A stretch of 9,586 nucleotides of DNA from an uncultured Lachnospiraceae bacterium (GTDB lineage Bacteria; Bacillota; Clostridia; Lachnospirales; Lachnospiraceae), in contig CAJUCC010000090.1 of NCBI GenBank assembly GCA_910585205.1, positions 1 through 9,586 of the forward strand, given 5' to 3'. Under the pieces are notes generated by a model, which was not told the DNA's origin, searched no databases, and saw nothing but the letters and a program-made list of their open reading frames with translations. A program made the translations under genes and the position numbers. Below are positions 1 through 6,108 of the stretch, piece by piece (within the stretch, counting starts at the first letter, position 1; each line of letters begins with the position of its first letter).

Positions 1-36
1 AAAAATCAATAAGAATAAGCGGCTCTGTGATGTGCC

Positions 37-216
37 TTAGACATATTCAATTTTCATTCTCTTGACGGGTGCGTTTACGACCTTAAATATCAGTTCGTCA
101 ACGCAGTCTGTATATCTGCCCTGCTGAATGAGCTGGTTTTTCAGCTCTACAAGGCTATGTAATAAAATGCTCCGTTCCCTACTGTCCACATATAAATGGT
201 TTTTCTTTTCTCTCAT
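37..216 (-). CDS. Small hypothetical protein, 59 aa
   Basis: I do not recognise a function. The product is short and soluble-looking, with no membrane segment or signal peptide. It has a charged N-terminus, a leucine-rich helical middle and a conserved-looking stretch around GRYTDCVDELIFKV. The frame opens with a GTG nine bases before the first ATG, but the ribosome site AAAGGA ends only 2 nt before the GTG and about 11 nt before the ATG, so I start at the ATG. A promoter lies just upstream (243-272), so it is probably transcribed alone. From memory, similar 60-residue proteins occur in conjugative or integrative elements of Clostridia, but that is weak recall and not visible here. It follows rlmD on the same strand with about 100 nt between. 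Confidence 0.65.
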   Translation of the reverse strand: MREKKNHLYVDSRERSILLHSLVELKNQLIQQGRYTDCVDELIFKVVNAPVKRMKIEYV

Positions 217-242
217 AAAGCTCACCGTCCTTTCTTGGCTTC

Positions 243-272
243 ATTATACAAGAAAATGACGATAGCACTCAA
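243..272 (-). promoter_or_regulatory. Sigma-A-like promoter of the 59-aa gene
   Basis: Read on the minus strand there is a perfect -10 TATAAT (243-248) and a -35 TTGAGT (267-272) separated by 18 nt. It lies 27 nt upstream of the ATG at 216, leaving room for a short leader with the ribosome site. Confidence 0.6.
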
Positions 273-316
273 AGGTGTAAATCAAAGAGAAACACTCCTC
301 CTTTTCTAAACAATCA

Positions 317-1981
317 TCAAATCATATGGAAATATTCCAACGCCTCCCTTATAGCCACTTCTTTCTCTGGCGGGCATTTCGGTTGTCTGGAATTTTCCGA
401 TTTTGGCAGATTGTAGTTCACCCTCTCGATAATCCCACATTTCTCTTTTACCTGTGCGATATACAAACTGCTGACTTTCAATCCAGTATGTTCCAACACA
501 TAATCCTTGATTTCCTCATAAGTTGCCTTGCTCTCCGCAACCGTCAAATCAAGCTCGTCCATCTGAAGCTCCACCTCGATATGCTGGTCTGAATGAAGTT
601 TGGACAATAAACATACCGTCTCCACATGCACCGTCCCCGAGAACATATCCACCGTCGTCACTTTCTCCGCCCGGTACCCGTTTTCCAGAAACACTTCCAA
701 ATCCCTGGCCAGGCTTGTCGGCTTGCAGGAAATATACACAATCCGTTCCACTCCATAGGCAATGATCTTCTCCAGCGCCTTTGGATGGATGCCGTCTCTG
801 GGCGGATCGAGGACGATAAAGTCCGGTTTTTCTTCTATGGTATCCAGGACTTTCAGCACGTCGCCGGCGATAAATGTACAGTTATGTAAACCGTTTCGGG
901 CGGCGTTCTCCGCAGCCGCTTCCACTGCCTCTTCCACGATCTCCACCCCCGTCACCTTTTTCGCGGATGGCGCCAGCATCTGTGCAATCGTTCCCGTTCC
1001 GCTGTACAGATCAAAAATCACCTGATCCGGCTGCCCCTGCGCGTCCCGGCTTGTCTCGCCCGTAAAACGCCGGACAGTCCGGTACAATTCTTCGGCGCCC
1101 CGGCTATTGGTCTGAAAAAAGGAAAAAGCAGATATTCTGAACCGTAATCCCAAAAGCTCCTCGTAAAAATAATCCTTGCCGTATAAAACGACAGTCTCGT
1201 CACTTTTTACCACATCCGCCACACTGTCGTTTTTTATATGCAGAATTCCCGTTATCGTTCCCGTCAGTTCCAGCGACAACAGCATTTCCTTCCAGGGTGT
1301 CAGATCATGCGTTTCCTGCGTTGTTGTGACAAGCGCAACCAATATCTCCCCTGTGCGGCTGGCCTTTCTGACAAGAAGGTGGCGCAGATAACCGGTATGG
1401 CGCAGTCTGTGAAAAAACGAGACACCCCTTTCCCGAAAATAGTTGCGCACCGCCGCTATGATCTTACGATAATCCGCATCCACAATCCGGCACTGGTCTA
1501 CCGTGACAATATCATAAAAACTGCCCCTTTTGTGCATGCCAAGCTCCAGGGGCCCGTCCTTTATCCCGTCCCCAAAAGAAAATTCCATCTTATTGCGATA
1601 TTCGTACACCTGCGGATTGGGATGAATCGGCTCCCAGACACAGGGGGCATCCTGCTTTGCCAGTACCGGCTCCAACAGCTCTTTTACCTGCATCTCCTTT
1701 AATGCCAGTTGTGCTTCATAGGGAAGCGTCTGATAGCTACACCCGCCGCACAGCCCGAAATGAGGGCATCCGCTCTCTTCCTCATTTTCCGCCGGCTGCA
1801 GCACTTTCAGAAGCTGTCCCTGCGCCTTTCCCTTCCGTATCTTTCGAACTGCAAACAAAACCCGCTGCCCCGGCAGTGCGTTTTTTACCGTACAGATTGT
1901 CCCGTCCTCACACTGCACCACAGCCTTATTCGGAAAATTTACCTTTATCACAATGCCTTCCGCTCGTTCTCCCTTTTTCAT
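317..1981 (-). CDS. rlmD: 23S rRNA (uracil-C5)-methyltransferase, RlmD/RlmCD (RumA) family, with C-terminal extension
   Basis: This SAM-dependent enzyme makes 5-methyluridine in 23S rRNA (U1939 class, possibly also U747 as in Gram-positive RlmCD). Domains in order: TRAM RNA-binding domain (about 1-63); a 4Fe-4S site with Cys72, Cys78, Cys81 and Cys164; a central RNA-binding region; and a Rossmann methyltransferase domain. Visible motifs are QTN (290-292), the SAM loop DLYSGTGT (324-331), Glu347, DPPRDG (392-397), the catalytic nucleophile Cys419 in ISCKP, and the base Glu454 in HVE. Residues 465-554 form a further domain beyond the usual end near 460, with SLYIAQVKEKCGIIER and a KSENSRQPKCPPEKE-type segment. 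Start: ATG preceded by AAGGAG with 6 nt spacing. The family is certain; the exact target uridine is inferred. Confidence 0.93.
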   Translation of the reverse strand: MKKGERAEGIVIKVNFPNKAVVQCEDGTICTVKNALPGQRVLFAVRKIRKGKAQGQLLKVLQPAENEEESGCPHFGLCGGCSYQTLPYEAQLALKEMQVKELLEPVLAKQDAPCVWEPIHPNPQVYEYRNKMEFSFGDGIKDGPLELGMHKRGSFYDIVTVDQCRIVDADYRKIIAAVRNYFRERGVSFFHRLRHTGYLRHLLVRKASRTGEILVALVTTTQETHDLTPWKEMLLSLELTGTITGILHIKNDSVADVVKSDETVVLYGKDYFYEELLGLRFRISAFSFFQTNSRGAEELYRTVRRFTGETSRDAQGQPDQVIFDLYSGTGTIAQMLAPSAKKVTGVEIVEEAVEAAAENAARNGLHNCTFIAGDVLKVLDTIEEKPDFIVLDPPRDGIHPKALEKIIAYGVERIVYISCKPTSLARDLEVFLENGYRAEKVTTVDMFSGTVHVETVCLLSKLHSDQHIEVELQMDELDLTVAESKATYEEIKDYVLEHTGLKVSSLYIAQVKEKCGIIERVNYNLPKSENSRQPKCPPEKEVAIREALEYFHMI

Positions 1982-2045
1982 GTATTGCTCCTTTTCCTGT
2001 AGCTATTAAAAAAGAATTCCAAAATTTCCTGTATGAGAAGCAAAA

Positions 2046-2069
2046 GACGGGATGCATCTGCACCCCGCC
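2046..2069 (-). terminator. Possible Rho-independent terminator after the acidic membrane protein gene
   Basis: On the minus strand a 10-bp stem (2046-2055 with 2060-2069, two G.U pairs, 4-nt loop) is followed by UUUU and then a C/U-rich run. It sits 37 nt after the stop at 2106 and would separate that gene from rlmD. The U-tract is short, so termination may be partial. Confidence 0.5.
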
Positions 2070-2105
2070 ACAGTATCCTACACTATTTGACTTTGCTCCC
2101 GCGCG

Positions 2106-2393
2106 TTACGCCTCTGTCTTTTCTTCCCCGGAAGTTTCTTCTTTTTCTTCGGCGTCATCTTCTTCCTCTTCAAAAAAATCATCGTCAAAGTCGTCCTCGA
2201 AATCGTCTTCGAAGTCTTCCAGATAATCCGGCGTAAAGTAACGGTACAGAGCATATGCTATCGCCCCTGCTGCCGCAATTACCAAAACCACTGCAATCAC
2301 CCAACATATCGGTGAAATTTCTTTTTTCTCTTCTTTTTTCCCCATTAAATCCTGAAGTTTTTTCATAACGATAAGGTCCTCCAATCTATTCAT
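2106..2393 (-). CDS. Small single-pass membrane protein with highly acidic C-terminal tail, 95 aa
   Basis: Function unknown. An N-terminal amphipathic, Lys/Glu-rich region (1-26) is followed by one membrane segment (about 29-50, WVIAVVLVIAAAGAIAYALY) and then a tail almost entirely Asp/Glu with phenylalanines spaced every 3-4 residues (EDFEDDFEDDFDDDF). The basic side flanking the membrane segment is mixed, so orientation is uncertain. I choose the ATG at 2393 because AGGTGG ends 5 nt before it; the frame extends three codons to a GTG that overlaps this ribosome site. A second ATG at codon 10 has GGAGG 11 nt upstream and could be an alternative start. Similar acidic-tail proteins occur as hypothetical proteins in Lachnospiraceae, to my recollection. 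It lies between pcrA and rlmD on the same strand, with its own promoter-like site and a possible terminator. Confidence 0.75.
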   Translation of the reverse strand: MNRLEDLIVMKKLQDLMGKKEEKKEISPICWVIAVVLVIAAAGAIAYALYRYFTPDYLEDFEDDFEDDFDDDFFEEEEDDAEEKEETSGEEKTEA

Positions 2394-2445
2394 AAGTACC
2401 ACCTTTCCATTATTTTACATTATGACCGATCGCTGTCTTGTAATC

Positions 2446-2474
2446 AGTATACCACCTTTTGCTATTTTTTACTA
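2446..2474 (-). promoter_or_regulatory. Weak promoter candidate for the acidic membrane protein gene
   Basis: On the minus strand TATACT (2446-2451) stands 17 nt after TAGTAA (2469-2474), a poor -35. It is 52 nt upstream of the ATG at 2393. The -10 is good and the -35 is weak, so transcription could also come from pcrA, after which I see no clear terminator. Confidence 0.35.
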
Positions 2475-2491
2475 TATGAATTTATTATTCT

Positions 2492-4837
2492 TTACAATTT
2501 TTTCAGTTTTGCAAATGCAGCATACATAACTTTCTGTCCGGCTTTGTCGAAATCAACCGTGACCTGAAAGTCCCGCGCGCCTTCTTCGATCCGTAATACG
2601 GTTCCCTCTCCGTATTTGATATGTCTCACCCGGTCATTTACCGCATAGTCGGGTCTGCCGCCCGCCGGAGCGCCCTTTGTCATTTCCGCACCTTTCGTAA
2701 AGAAGGGGCGGTTTTCCTTTGCCGTCCTTCGCGGAGACGCAATCGCTTTCGGACGCAGCCGCGGGTCGATCGCCGGGCGGGTGGCGCCGATTCCGCTCTC
2801 CAGACTGTCCGCCGTATACAACCGGCTGCCGGACGGCTTTTCCCGCAAGTATCCGGTACCGCCCGTAGCTTCGGGATGCGTTTCCCATTTACTCCGTTTT
2901 CCCGTCGGCAGTCTGTGATCGAACAGTGTTTCCGGTATCTCTTCCACAAAGCGGCTGACCATACTGTATCGCGTTTCCCCCCGGATCATCCGTGTCCGGG
3001 CGTACGTCAGCGTCAGATCATCCTTTGCCCTGGTCAGTCCCACATACGCCAGACGCCTTTCTTCTTCCATTTCCTCCCGGTCATCCGCCGTGATTGTCAT
3101 ATAGCTGGGAAAAACGCCGTCTTCCATTCCCGCCAAATATACATGCGAAAACTCCAGACCCTTTGCACTGTGCAAAGTCATCAGCAATACCCGGTTCTCC
3201 GTATCCGACACCCCGTCAATATCCGCAACCAGCGCCACCTCTTCCAGAAATTCTCGCAAAGACGGCGTATCATGGCTCTCCTCATATGCAATGACTTTAT
3301 TCATCAATTCGTCTATATTTTCGATTCTGTTTTCTGCATCCTCTTCATCGGATGCCTCCAGTTCTCTCACATAACCGGTGGCATCGATAATTTCCTGCAG
3401 CAATTTTGCCGGTCCGTAATATTCCGCTTTGCTCCGCAGGCTCTGAATCAGCGTCACGAACGGCTGCAGTTTGGACACGCTTTTCCCGAGTGCGGCAATT
3501 TGATCCGCCTCCCGCAAAGCGTCGTAAAAAGCGATCTGGTTCTCATCCGCGTATGCCTGCACCCTTGTAATGGTCGTCGCGCCAATGCCCCGTTTGGGAA
3601 TATTGATAATGCGGCGGACTGCCACATCATCTTTTCCGTTGTCCACCGTTTTTAAATATGCCAGCAGATCCTTGATCTCCCTTCTGGCATAAAAATTCAC
3701 ACCGCCGACAATACGATAAGGAACCCCCGTCATGACAAACTGTTCTTCCAGAAGGCGCGACTGTGCGTTCGTCCGGTATAATACCGCACAGGCCCCGTAA
3801 TCCGTCTCTCCTTCTCTTTTCTTTTTCCGAATGTCTTCCGCTACAAACACCGCTTCTTCGTACGCCGTGTCAAACTGCCGGAAATGCAGCGGACTGCCCG
3901 CTCCCCGCTCTGTCCAGAGCGCCTTTTCTTTTCTGCCCGCATTGTTGCGAATGACATGATTGGCGGCGTCCAGTACATTTTGCGTGGAACGGTAATTCTG
4001 TTCCAGCTTGATTACCCTGGCTTCGGGAAATACCTTTTCAAAATCGAGAATATTGCGGATATTGGCGCCCCGGAACTTATAGATCGACTGGTCGTCGTCC
4101 CCGACCACACAGAGATTTCTGTATTTGGCGCTCAAAAGCCGGATCATCTCAAACTGTACGGTATTGGTATCCTGATACTCGTCCACCATAATATACCGGA
4201 ATCTGTCCTGATAATATTCCAGCACATCCGGGCATGCCCGAAACAGTTCCACCGTTTTCACAAGCAGATCGTCAAAATCGAGCGCATTGTTTTTCCGCAG
4301 CGTTTTCTGATACTCGGTATATACCCCGGCAATCCTCTCGGCCGTGTAATCCCCGTTCGCCGTCTGTTCAAATTCGAGCGGTGTGATACATTCGTTTTTC
4401 GCGGCGGAAATCGCGCTCAGAATCACCCGTTCTTTCAGTGTTTTCGTATCGATCTGCAGACGCTTGCAAATATCCTTCATCAGCGTCTTTTGATCGTCAG
4501 TATCATATATGGTAAAATTATTGTCATATCCCAGTCTGTCTATGTACCGTCGCAGCATCCTCACGCAGCTTGCATGAAACGTGGAAACCCATATCTTTTC
4601 CGAACCGAATCCCACAATCTGATCGACACGCTCCCGCATCTCTCCGGCCGCTTTGTTTGTAAATGTGATCGCCATAATATGCCAGGGCTCCACGCCGCAT
4701 CTCTCCATCAGATATGCTATCCTGTGCGTCAGTACCCGCGTCTTGCCGGAACCGGCGCCCGCCAGTATCAGCACCGGGCCTTCCGTCTGCATAACCGCCT
4801 CTTTCTGCTGCTCGTTTAAGGTATCGTAAATACTCAT
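2492..4837 (-). CDS. pcrA: ATP-dependent 3'-5' DNA helicase PcrA (UvrD/Rep, SF1A)
   Basis: PcrA unwinds DNA in nucleotide-excision and mismatch repair, removes RecA and RNA polymerase from DNA, and supports rolling-circle replication. The helicase motifs are all present: Walker A GAGSGKT (27-33), ITFTNKAA (57-64), the DExx box VDEYQDT (218-224), motif III GDDDQSIY (246-253), motif IV LEQNYRST (278-285), motif V LHSAKGLEFSHV (555-566) and motif VI RRLAYVGLTRAK (594-605). A low-complexity Arg/Pro/Gly linker (about 640-725) leads to a C-terminal Tudor-like fold (about 729-781) that in PcrA contacts RNA polymerase. At 781 residues it is slightly longer than the usual 720-760, mainly in the linker. 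The ATG has GGAG with 6 nt spacing. The often neighbouring ligA is absent here. Confidence 0.95.
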   Translation of the reverse strand: MSIYDTLNEQQKEAVMQTEGPVLILAGAGSGKTRVLTHRIAYLMERCGVEPWHIMAITFTNKAAGEMRERVDQIVGFGSEKIWVSTFHASCVRMLRRYIDRLGYDNNFTIYDTDDQKTLMKDICKRLQIDTKTLKERVILSAISAAKNECITPLEFEQTANGDYTAERIAGVYTEYQKTLRKNNALDFDDLLVKTVELFRACPDVLEYYQDRFRYIMVDEYQDTNTVQFEMIRLLSAKYRNLCVVGDDDQSIYKFRGANIRNILDFEKVFPEARVIKLEQNYRSTQNVLDAANHVIRNNAGRKEKALWTERGAGSPLHFRQFDTAYEEAVFVAEDIRKKKREGETDYGACAVLYRTNAQSRLLEEQFVMTGVPYRIVGGVNFYARREIKDLLAYLKTVDNGKDDVAVRRIINIPKRGIGATTITRVQAYADENQIAFYDALREADQIAALGKSVSKLQPFVTLIQSLRSKAEYYGPAKLLQEIIDATGYVRELEASDEEDAENRIENIDELMNKVIAYEESHDTPSLREFLEEVALVADIDGVSDTENRVLLMTLHSAKGLEFSHVYLAGMEDGVFPSYMTITADDREEMEEERRLAYVGLTRAKDDLTLTYARTRMIRGETRYSMVSRFVEEIPETLFDHRLPTGKRSKWETHPEATGGTGYLREKPSGSRLYTADSLESGIGATRPAIDPRLRPKAIASPRRTAKENRPFFTKGAEMTKGAPAGGRPDYAVNDRVRHIKYGEGTVLRIEEGARDFQVTVDFDKAGQKVMYAAFAKLKKL

Positions 4838-4904
4838 TGTGTTCTCCGTTTCGTCAATGTGATCGCTTTCCGCTTTCTGCCATATGTTTGCGCACTGCTC
4901 ATTG

Positions 4905-4932
4905 ATTGTAGCACATTTCTGTTTTTTTTCAA
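4905..4932 (-). promoter_or_regulatory. Sigma-A-like promoter of pcrA
   Basis: On the minus strand TTGAAA (4927-4932) and TACAAT (4905-4910) are separated by 16 nt. It lies 67 nt upstream of the pcrA ATG. It touches the plus-strand -10 at 4933-4938, so the two divergent promoters may compete for polymerase. Confidence 0.55.
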
Positions 4933-4938
4933 TATAAT
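4933..4938 (+). promoter_or_regulatory. -10 box for the substrate-binding lipoprotein gene
   Basis: A perfect TATAAT lies 33 nt before the ATG at 4972. I find no good -35 at 16-18 nt; TTGTAG lies 21 nt away, which is too far. The promoter may need an activator or may be weak. Confidence 0.45.
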
Positions 4939-4971
4939 AGAGTATTAAAAATTTATTTGGAGGAATCCAGT

Positions 4972-5562
4972 ATGAAACAGAAAGTAATCAGTCTGCTGCT
5001 CGTGGCCGCGTTGCTTGTCGTTACGCTTGCCGGCTGCGGCGCTGCGACAGAAGGCAAAGCTCCGGCGGCTCCGGGCAAGAAGGTGGTTCTGAACGAAGTG
5101 GCGCATTCCATCTTTTATGCCCCCATGTATGTGGCCATCGAAGAAGGATATTTCGAAGAAGAAGGAATCGAGCTGGAGCTTGTGACGGGATTCGGTGCGG
5201 ATAAGACGATGACCGCAGTGCTTTCCGGCGAAGCAGACATCGGGTTCATGGGTTCGGAAGCTTCTATTTACACATATCTGGGCGGAACGGACGATCCGGT
5301 TGTCAATTTTGCCCAACTGACACAGCGTGCCGGTAACTTCCTTGTGTCCCGGCAGCCCATCGATAACTTTTCATGGGATATGCTGAAAGGTACGGATGTG
5401 CTCGGCGGCCGTGCGGGCGGTATGCCGGAAATGGTATTTGAATACATCCTGAAAAAACATAATATCGATCCACAGACCGATCTCGCCATTGACCAGAGCA
5501 TTGATTTCGGCTCCACCGCAGCCGCGTTTTCCGGCGGTCAGGGAGATTTCACCGTAGTATAA
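4972..5562 (+). pseudogene. Truncated ABC-transporter substrate-binding lipoprotein (NMT1/SsuA/THI5-like)
   Basis: The N-terminal part is intact: a lipoprotein signal peptide with lipobox LAGC (Cys22), then the periplasmic-binding fold typical of NMT1/SsuA-like proteins that capture small organic nutrients such as thiamine precursors, sulfonates or nitrate. Typical segments are FYAPMYVAIEEGYFEEEGIE (about 48-67), the ADIGFMGSEA turn (88-97) and FSGGQGDFTV (186-195). Full-length relatives are about 320-340 residues and run on after GDFTV with an EFEP-like segment; here a TAA comes one codon later, and the second lobe is missing. The ATG is preceded by GGAGGA with 7 nt spacing; the in-frame TTG at 4957 overlaps this site and is rejected. 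Loss of the second lobe should abolish ligand binding. The cut coincides with the start of phage-type sequence, so I infer disruption by prophage integration. Confidence 0.85.
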
Positions 5563-5605
5563 ATTTTTTAATACTCCCATACAGTGAAAGTATATATTAT
5601 GAATA

Positions 5606-5635
5606 ACAGGCGGCAGGATAGCACCTTCCGCCTGT
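5606..5635. terminator. Hairpin near the prophage left end, possible terminator
   Basis: A perfect 8-bp stem (5606-5613 with 5628-5635), extended inside by 3 bp after a single mismatch. On the minus strand it comes 15 nt after the stop of the 39-aa mini-gene, but the following bases (TATTCATAATA) are only A/T-rich, not a clean U-tract. On the plus strand it is followed at 14 nt by five Ts. It could end mini-gene transcription or be part of the attachment region. Confidence 0.4.
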
Positions 5636-5649
5636 CTTAATATTGATTT

Positions 5650-5769
5650 TTAATTTGGTGTAGACCTTCTATGTCCTCCGACCTTAGTTCCATCACTGCG
5701 CCTGTAGGATTTCACCACTACAATCTTTTTGTTCTGCAAGCCTCTAGTGCTTGATTTTGTTTTTGCCAT
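5650..5769 (-). CDS. Mini-gene: basic 39-aa protein with a YRRSDGTKVGGH motif
   Basis: I do not know its function. The ATG is preceded by AGAGG with 7 nt spacing. The 39 residues are strongly basic: an N-terminal Lys/Arg/Ser region, a short valine-rich strand, and then SYRRSDGTKVGGHRRSTPN to the stop. That closing pattern (aromatic, charged, DGT, V, GH, R-S-x-PN) recurs, from my memory, as a short motif in many bacterial and phage proteins, usually at an end of a larger protein; here it stands almost alone. It follows the 40-aa mini-gene by 64 nt on the same strand, suggesting one transcript. Its charge suggests nucleic-acid or membrane-surface contact, which is inference. The strong ribosome site and motif are the reasons to call it a gene. 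Confidence 0.6.
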   Translation of the reverse strand: MAKTKSSTRGLQNKKIVVVKSYRRSDGTKVGGHRRSTPN

Positions 5770-5833
5770 CTTTTTACCTCTCTTTCATAAAATCAGAGGT
5801 ACTCCAACTGGTAAAAGCGCCTCTTACGGTCAA

Positions 5834-5956
5834 TCAGTTACTCTTGACTGGTTGCGGAGCCGCACCGATCCAGATTCGAAATGCCCTTTTACCATAGTCT
5901 CTGGCATAAATCTTTGTACCATCTTTAAGTGTAATACTTGCTCTGAAAATATACAT
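5834..5956 (-). CDS. Mini-gene: 40-aa hypothetical protein
   Basis: Function unknown. The ATG has a very strong ribosome site, AAAGGAGGA, with 7 nt spacing (5964-5972). The product begins MYIFRASITLKDGTKIYARD and then has YGKRAFRIWIG before a short hydrophilic end. It looks like a small beta-hairpin followed by a helix: two amphipathic strands joined by a KDGT turn. No membrane segment or signal peptide is seen. I have an impression of similar 40-50 residue proteins in Lachnospiraceae accessory DNA but cannot name a family. It is upstream of the 39-aa mini-gene on the same strand and probably co-transcribed. No convincing promoter is seen between it and the immA stop; read-through from xre-immA is possible but would have to cross the inverted repeat at 6009-6063. 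Confidence 0.6.
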   Translation of the reverse strand: MYIFRASITLKDGTKIYARDYGKRAFRIWIGAAPQPVKSN

Positions 5957-5995
5957 ATGGCAGTCCTCCTTTCGCAAAAGTTCAGTAAAATTCAT

Positions 5996-6024
5996 TTGCA
6001 AAAAGGCCGCCACGATGTTATAAT
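5996..6024 (+). promoter_or_regulatory. Plus-strand sigma-A-like promoter of the candidate small RNA
   Basis: TTGCAA (5996-6001) and a perfect TATAAT (6019-6024) are separated by 17 nt, the best promoter match in the window. The -10 lies inside the inverted repeat 6017-6049, so a protein bound to the repeat would block it. No plus-strand gene follows; the next signal is the terminator at 6080-6108. Confidence 0.6.
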
Positions 6025-6063
6025 TCTATTGTCGAGATAGAGTTATAACCAGTTGATCGTGGC
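6009..6063. repeat. Large imperfect inverted repeat between the mini-genes and immA
   Basis: Two nested arms: an outer perfect 8-bp pair (6009-6016 with 6056-6063, GCCACGAT/ATCGTGGC) and an inner 13-bp pair with one mismatch (6017-6029 with 6037-6049), separated by a 7-nt loop and a 6-nt one-sided bulge (6050-6055). On the minus strand it is followed, after GGCC, by five Ts (6000-6004), so it could act as the terminator of xre-immA. On the plus strand it overlaps the small-RNA promoter. Operator, terminator or recombinase site are all possible. Confidence 0.65.
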
Positions 6064-6108
6064 AACACTTTCAACAGATAGACCAAACATTTAGTGTTTG
6101 GTCTTTTT
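6031..6108 (+). ncRNA. Candidate small RNA, about 78 nt
   Basis: A transcript starting about 7 nt after the -10 (6019-6024) would run to the U-tract of the perfect hairpin terminator at 6080-6108. It contains no reading frame with a ribosome site; the longest in-frame stretch from a GTG is 11 codons. A short internal stem (GTTGA 6052-6056 with TCAAC 6071-6075) is possible before the terminator hairpin. It ends against the 3' end of immA, which is on the opposite strand, so the two transcripts converge and their 3' ends could overlap. Function, if any, is unknown; it might act as an antisense or regulatory RNA. It rests on promoter and terminator only. Confidence 0.45.
6080..6108 (+). terminator. 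Strong Rho-independent terminator, plus strand
   Basis: A perfect 10-bp stem (6080-6089 with 6095-6104) around a 5-nt loop, followed directly by T-rich bases (6104-6108). It points in the plus direction, although every protein gene in this part of the window is on the minus strand. On the minus strand the bases after the stem are not T-rich, so it is not the terminator of immA. Confidence 0.75.

Noticed and set aside
258..300. Possible 8-13 codon leader peptide behind the ribosome-site-like AAAAGGAGGAG after rlmD
   Set aside because: Only GTG or TTG starts, very short frames and no downstream regulated gene structure; kept only as a remark in the findings.
1657..2226. Plus-strand open frame ending in poly-serine
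   Set aside because: The serine run is the complement of the acidic Asp/Glu codons of the membrane protein gene; it spans two real genes and their spacer.
2621..3655. Long plus-strand open frame of 344 codons
   Set aside because: It lies fully antisense to pcrA, whose protein has every helicase motif. The product has no recognisable domain and is rich in Arg/Cys/His as expected of a shadow frame.
3884..4819. Plus-strand open frame of 311 codons
   Set aside because: Also antisense to pcrA, with no ribosome site suited to its start and no family features.
4957..4971. TTG start giving the lipoprotein five extra residues
   Set aside because: The TTG lies inside the Shine-Dalgarno sequence of the ATG at 4972, and the signal peptide begins normally at that ATG.
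5860..5890. T-arm-like GATTCGAAAT suggesting a tRNA fragment as attachment site
   Set aside because: No matching stem or other tRNA arms around it; the bases encode the 40-aa mini-gene on the minus strand.
5729..6040. Plus-strand open frame of 103 codons
   Set aside because: No ribosome site, unrelated-looking product, and it overlaps both mini-genes, the small-RNA promoter and the inverted repeat.
6059..6094. Eleven-codon frame from GTG inside the candidate small RNA
   Set aside because: No ribosome site and its stop falls in the loop of the terminator hairpin.
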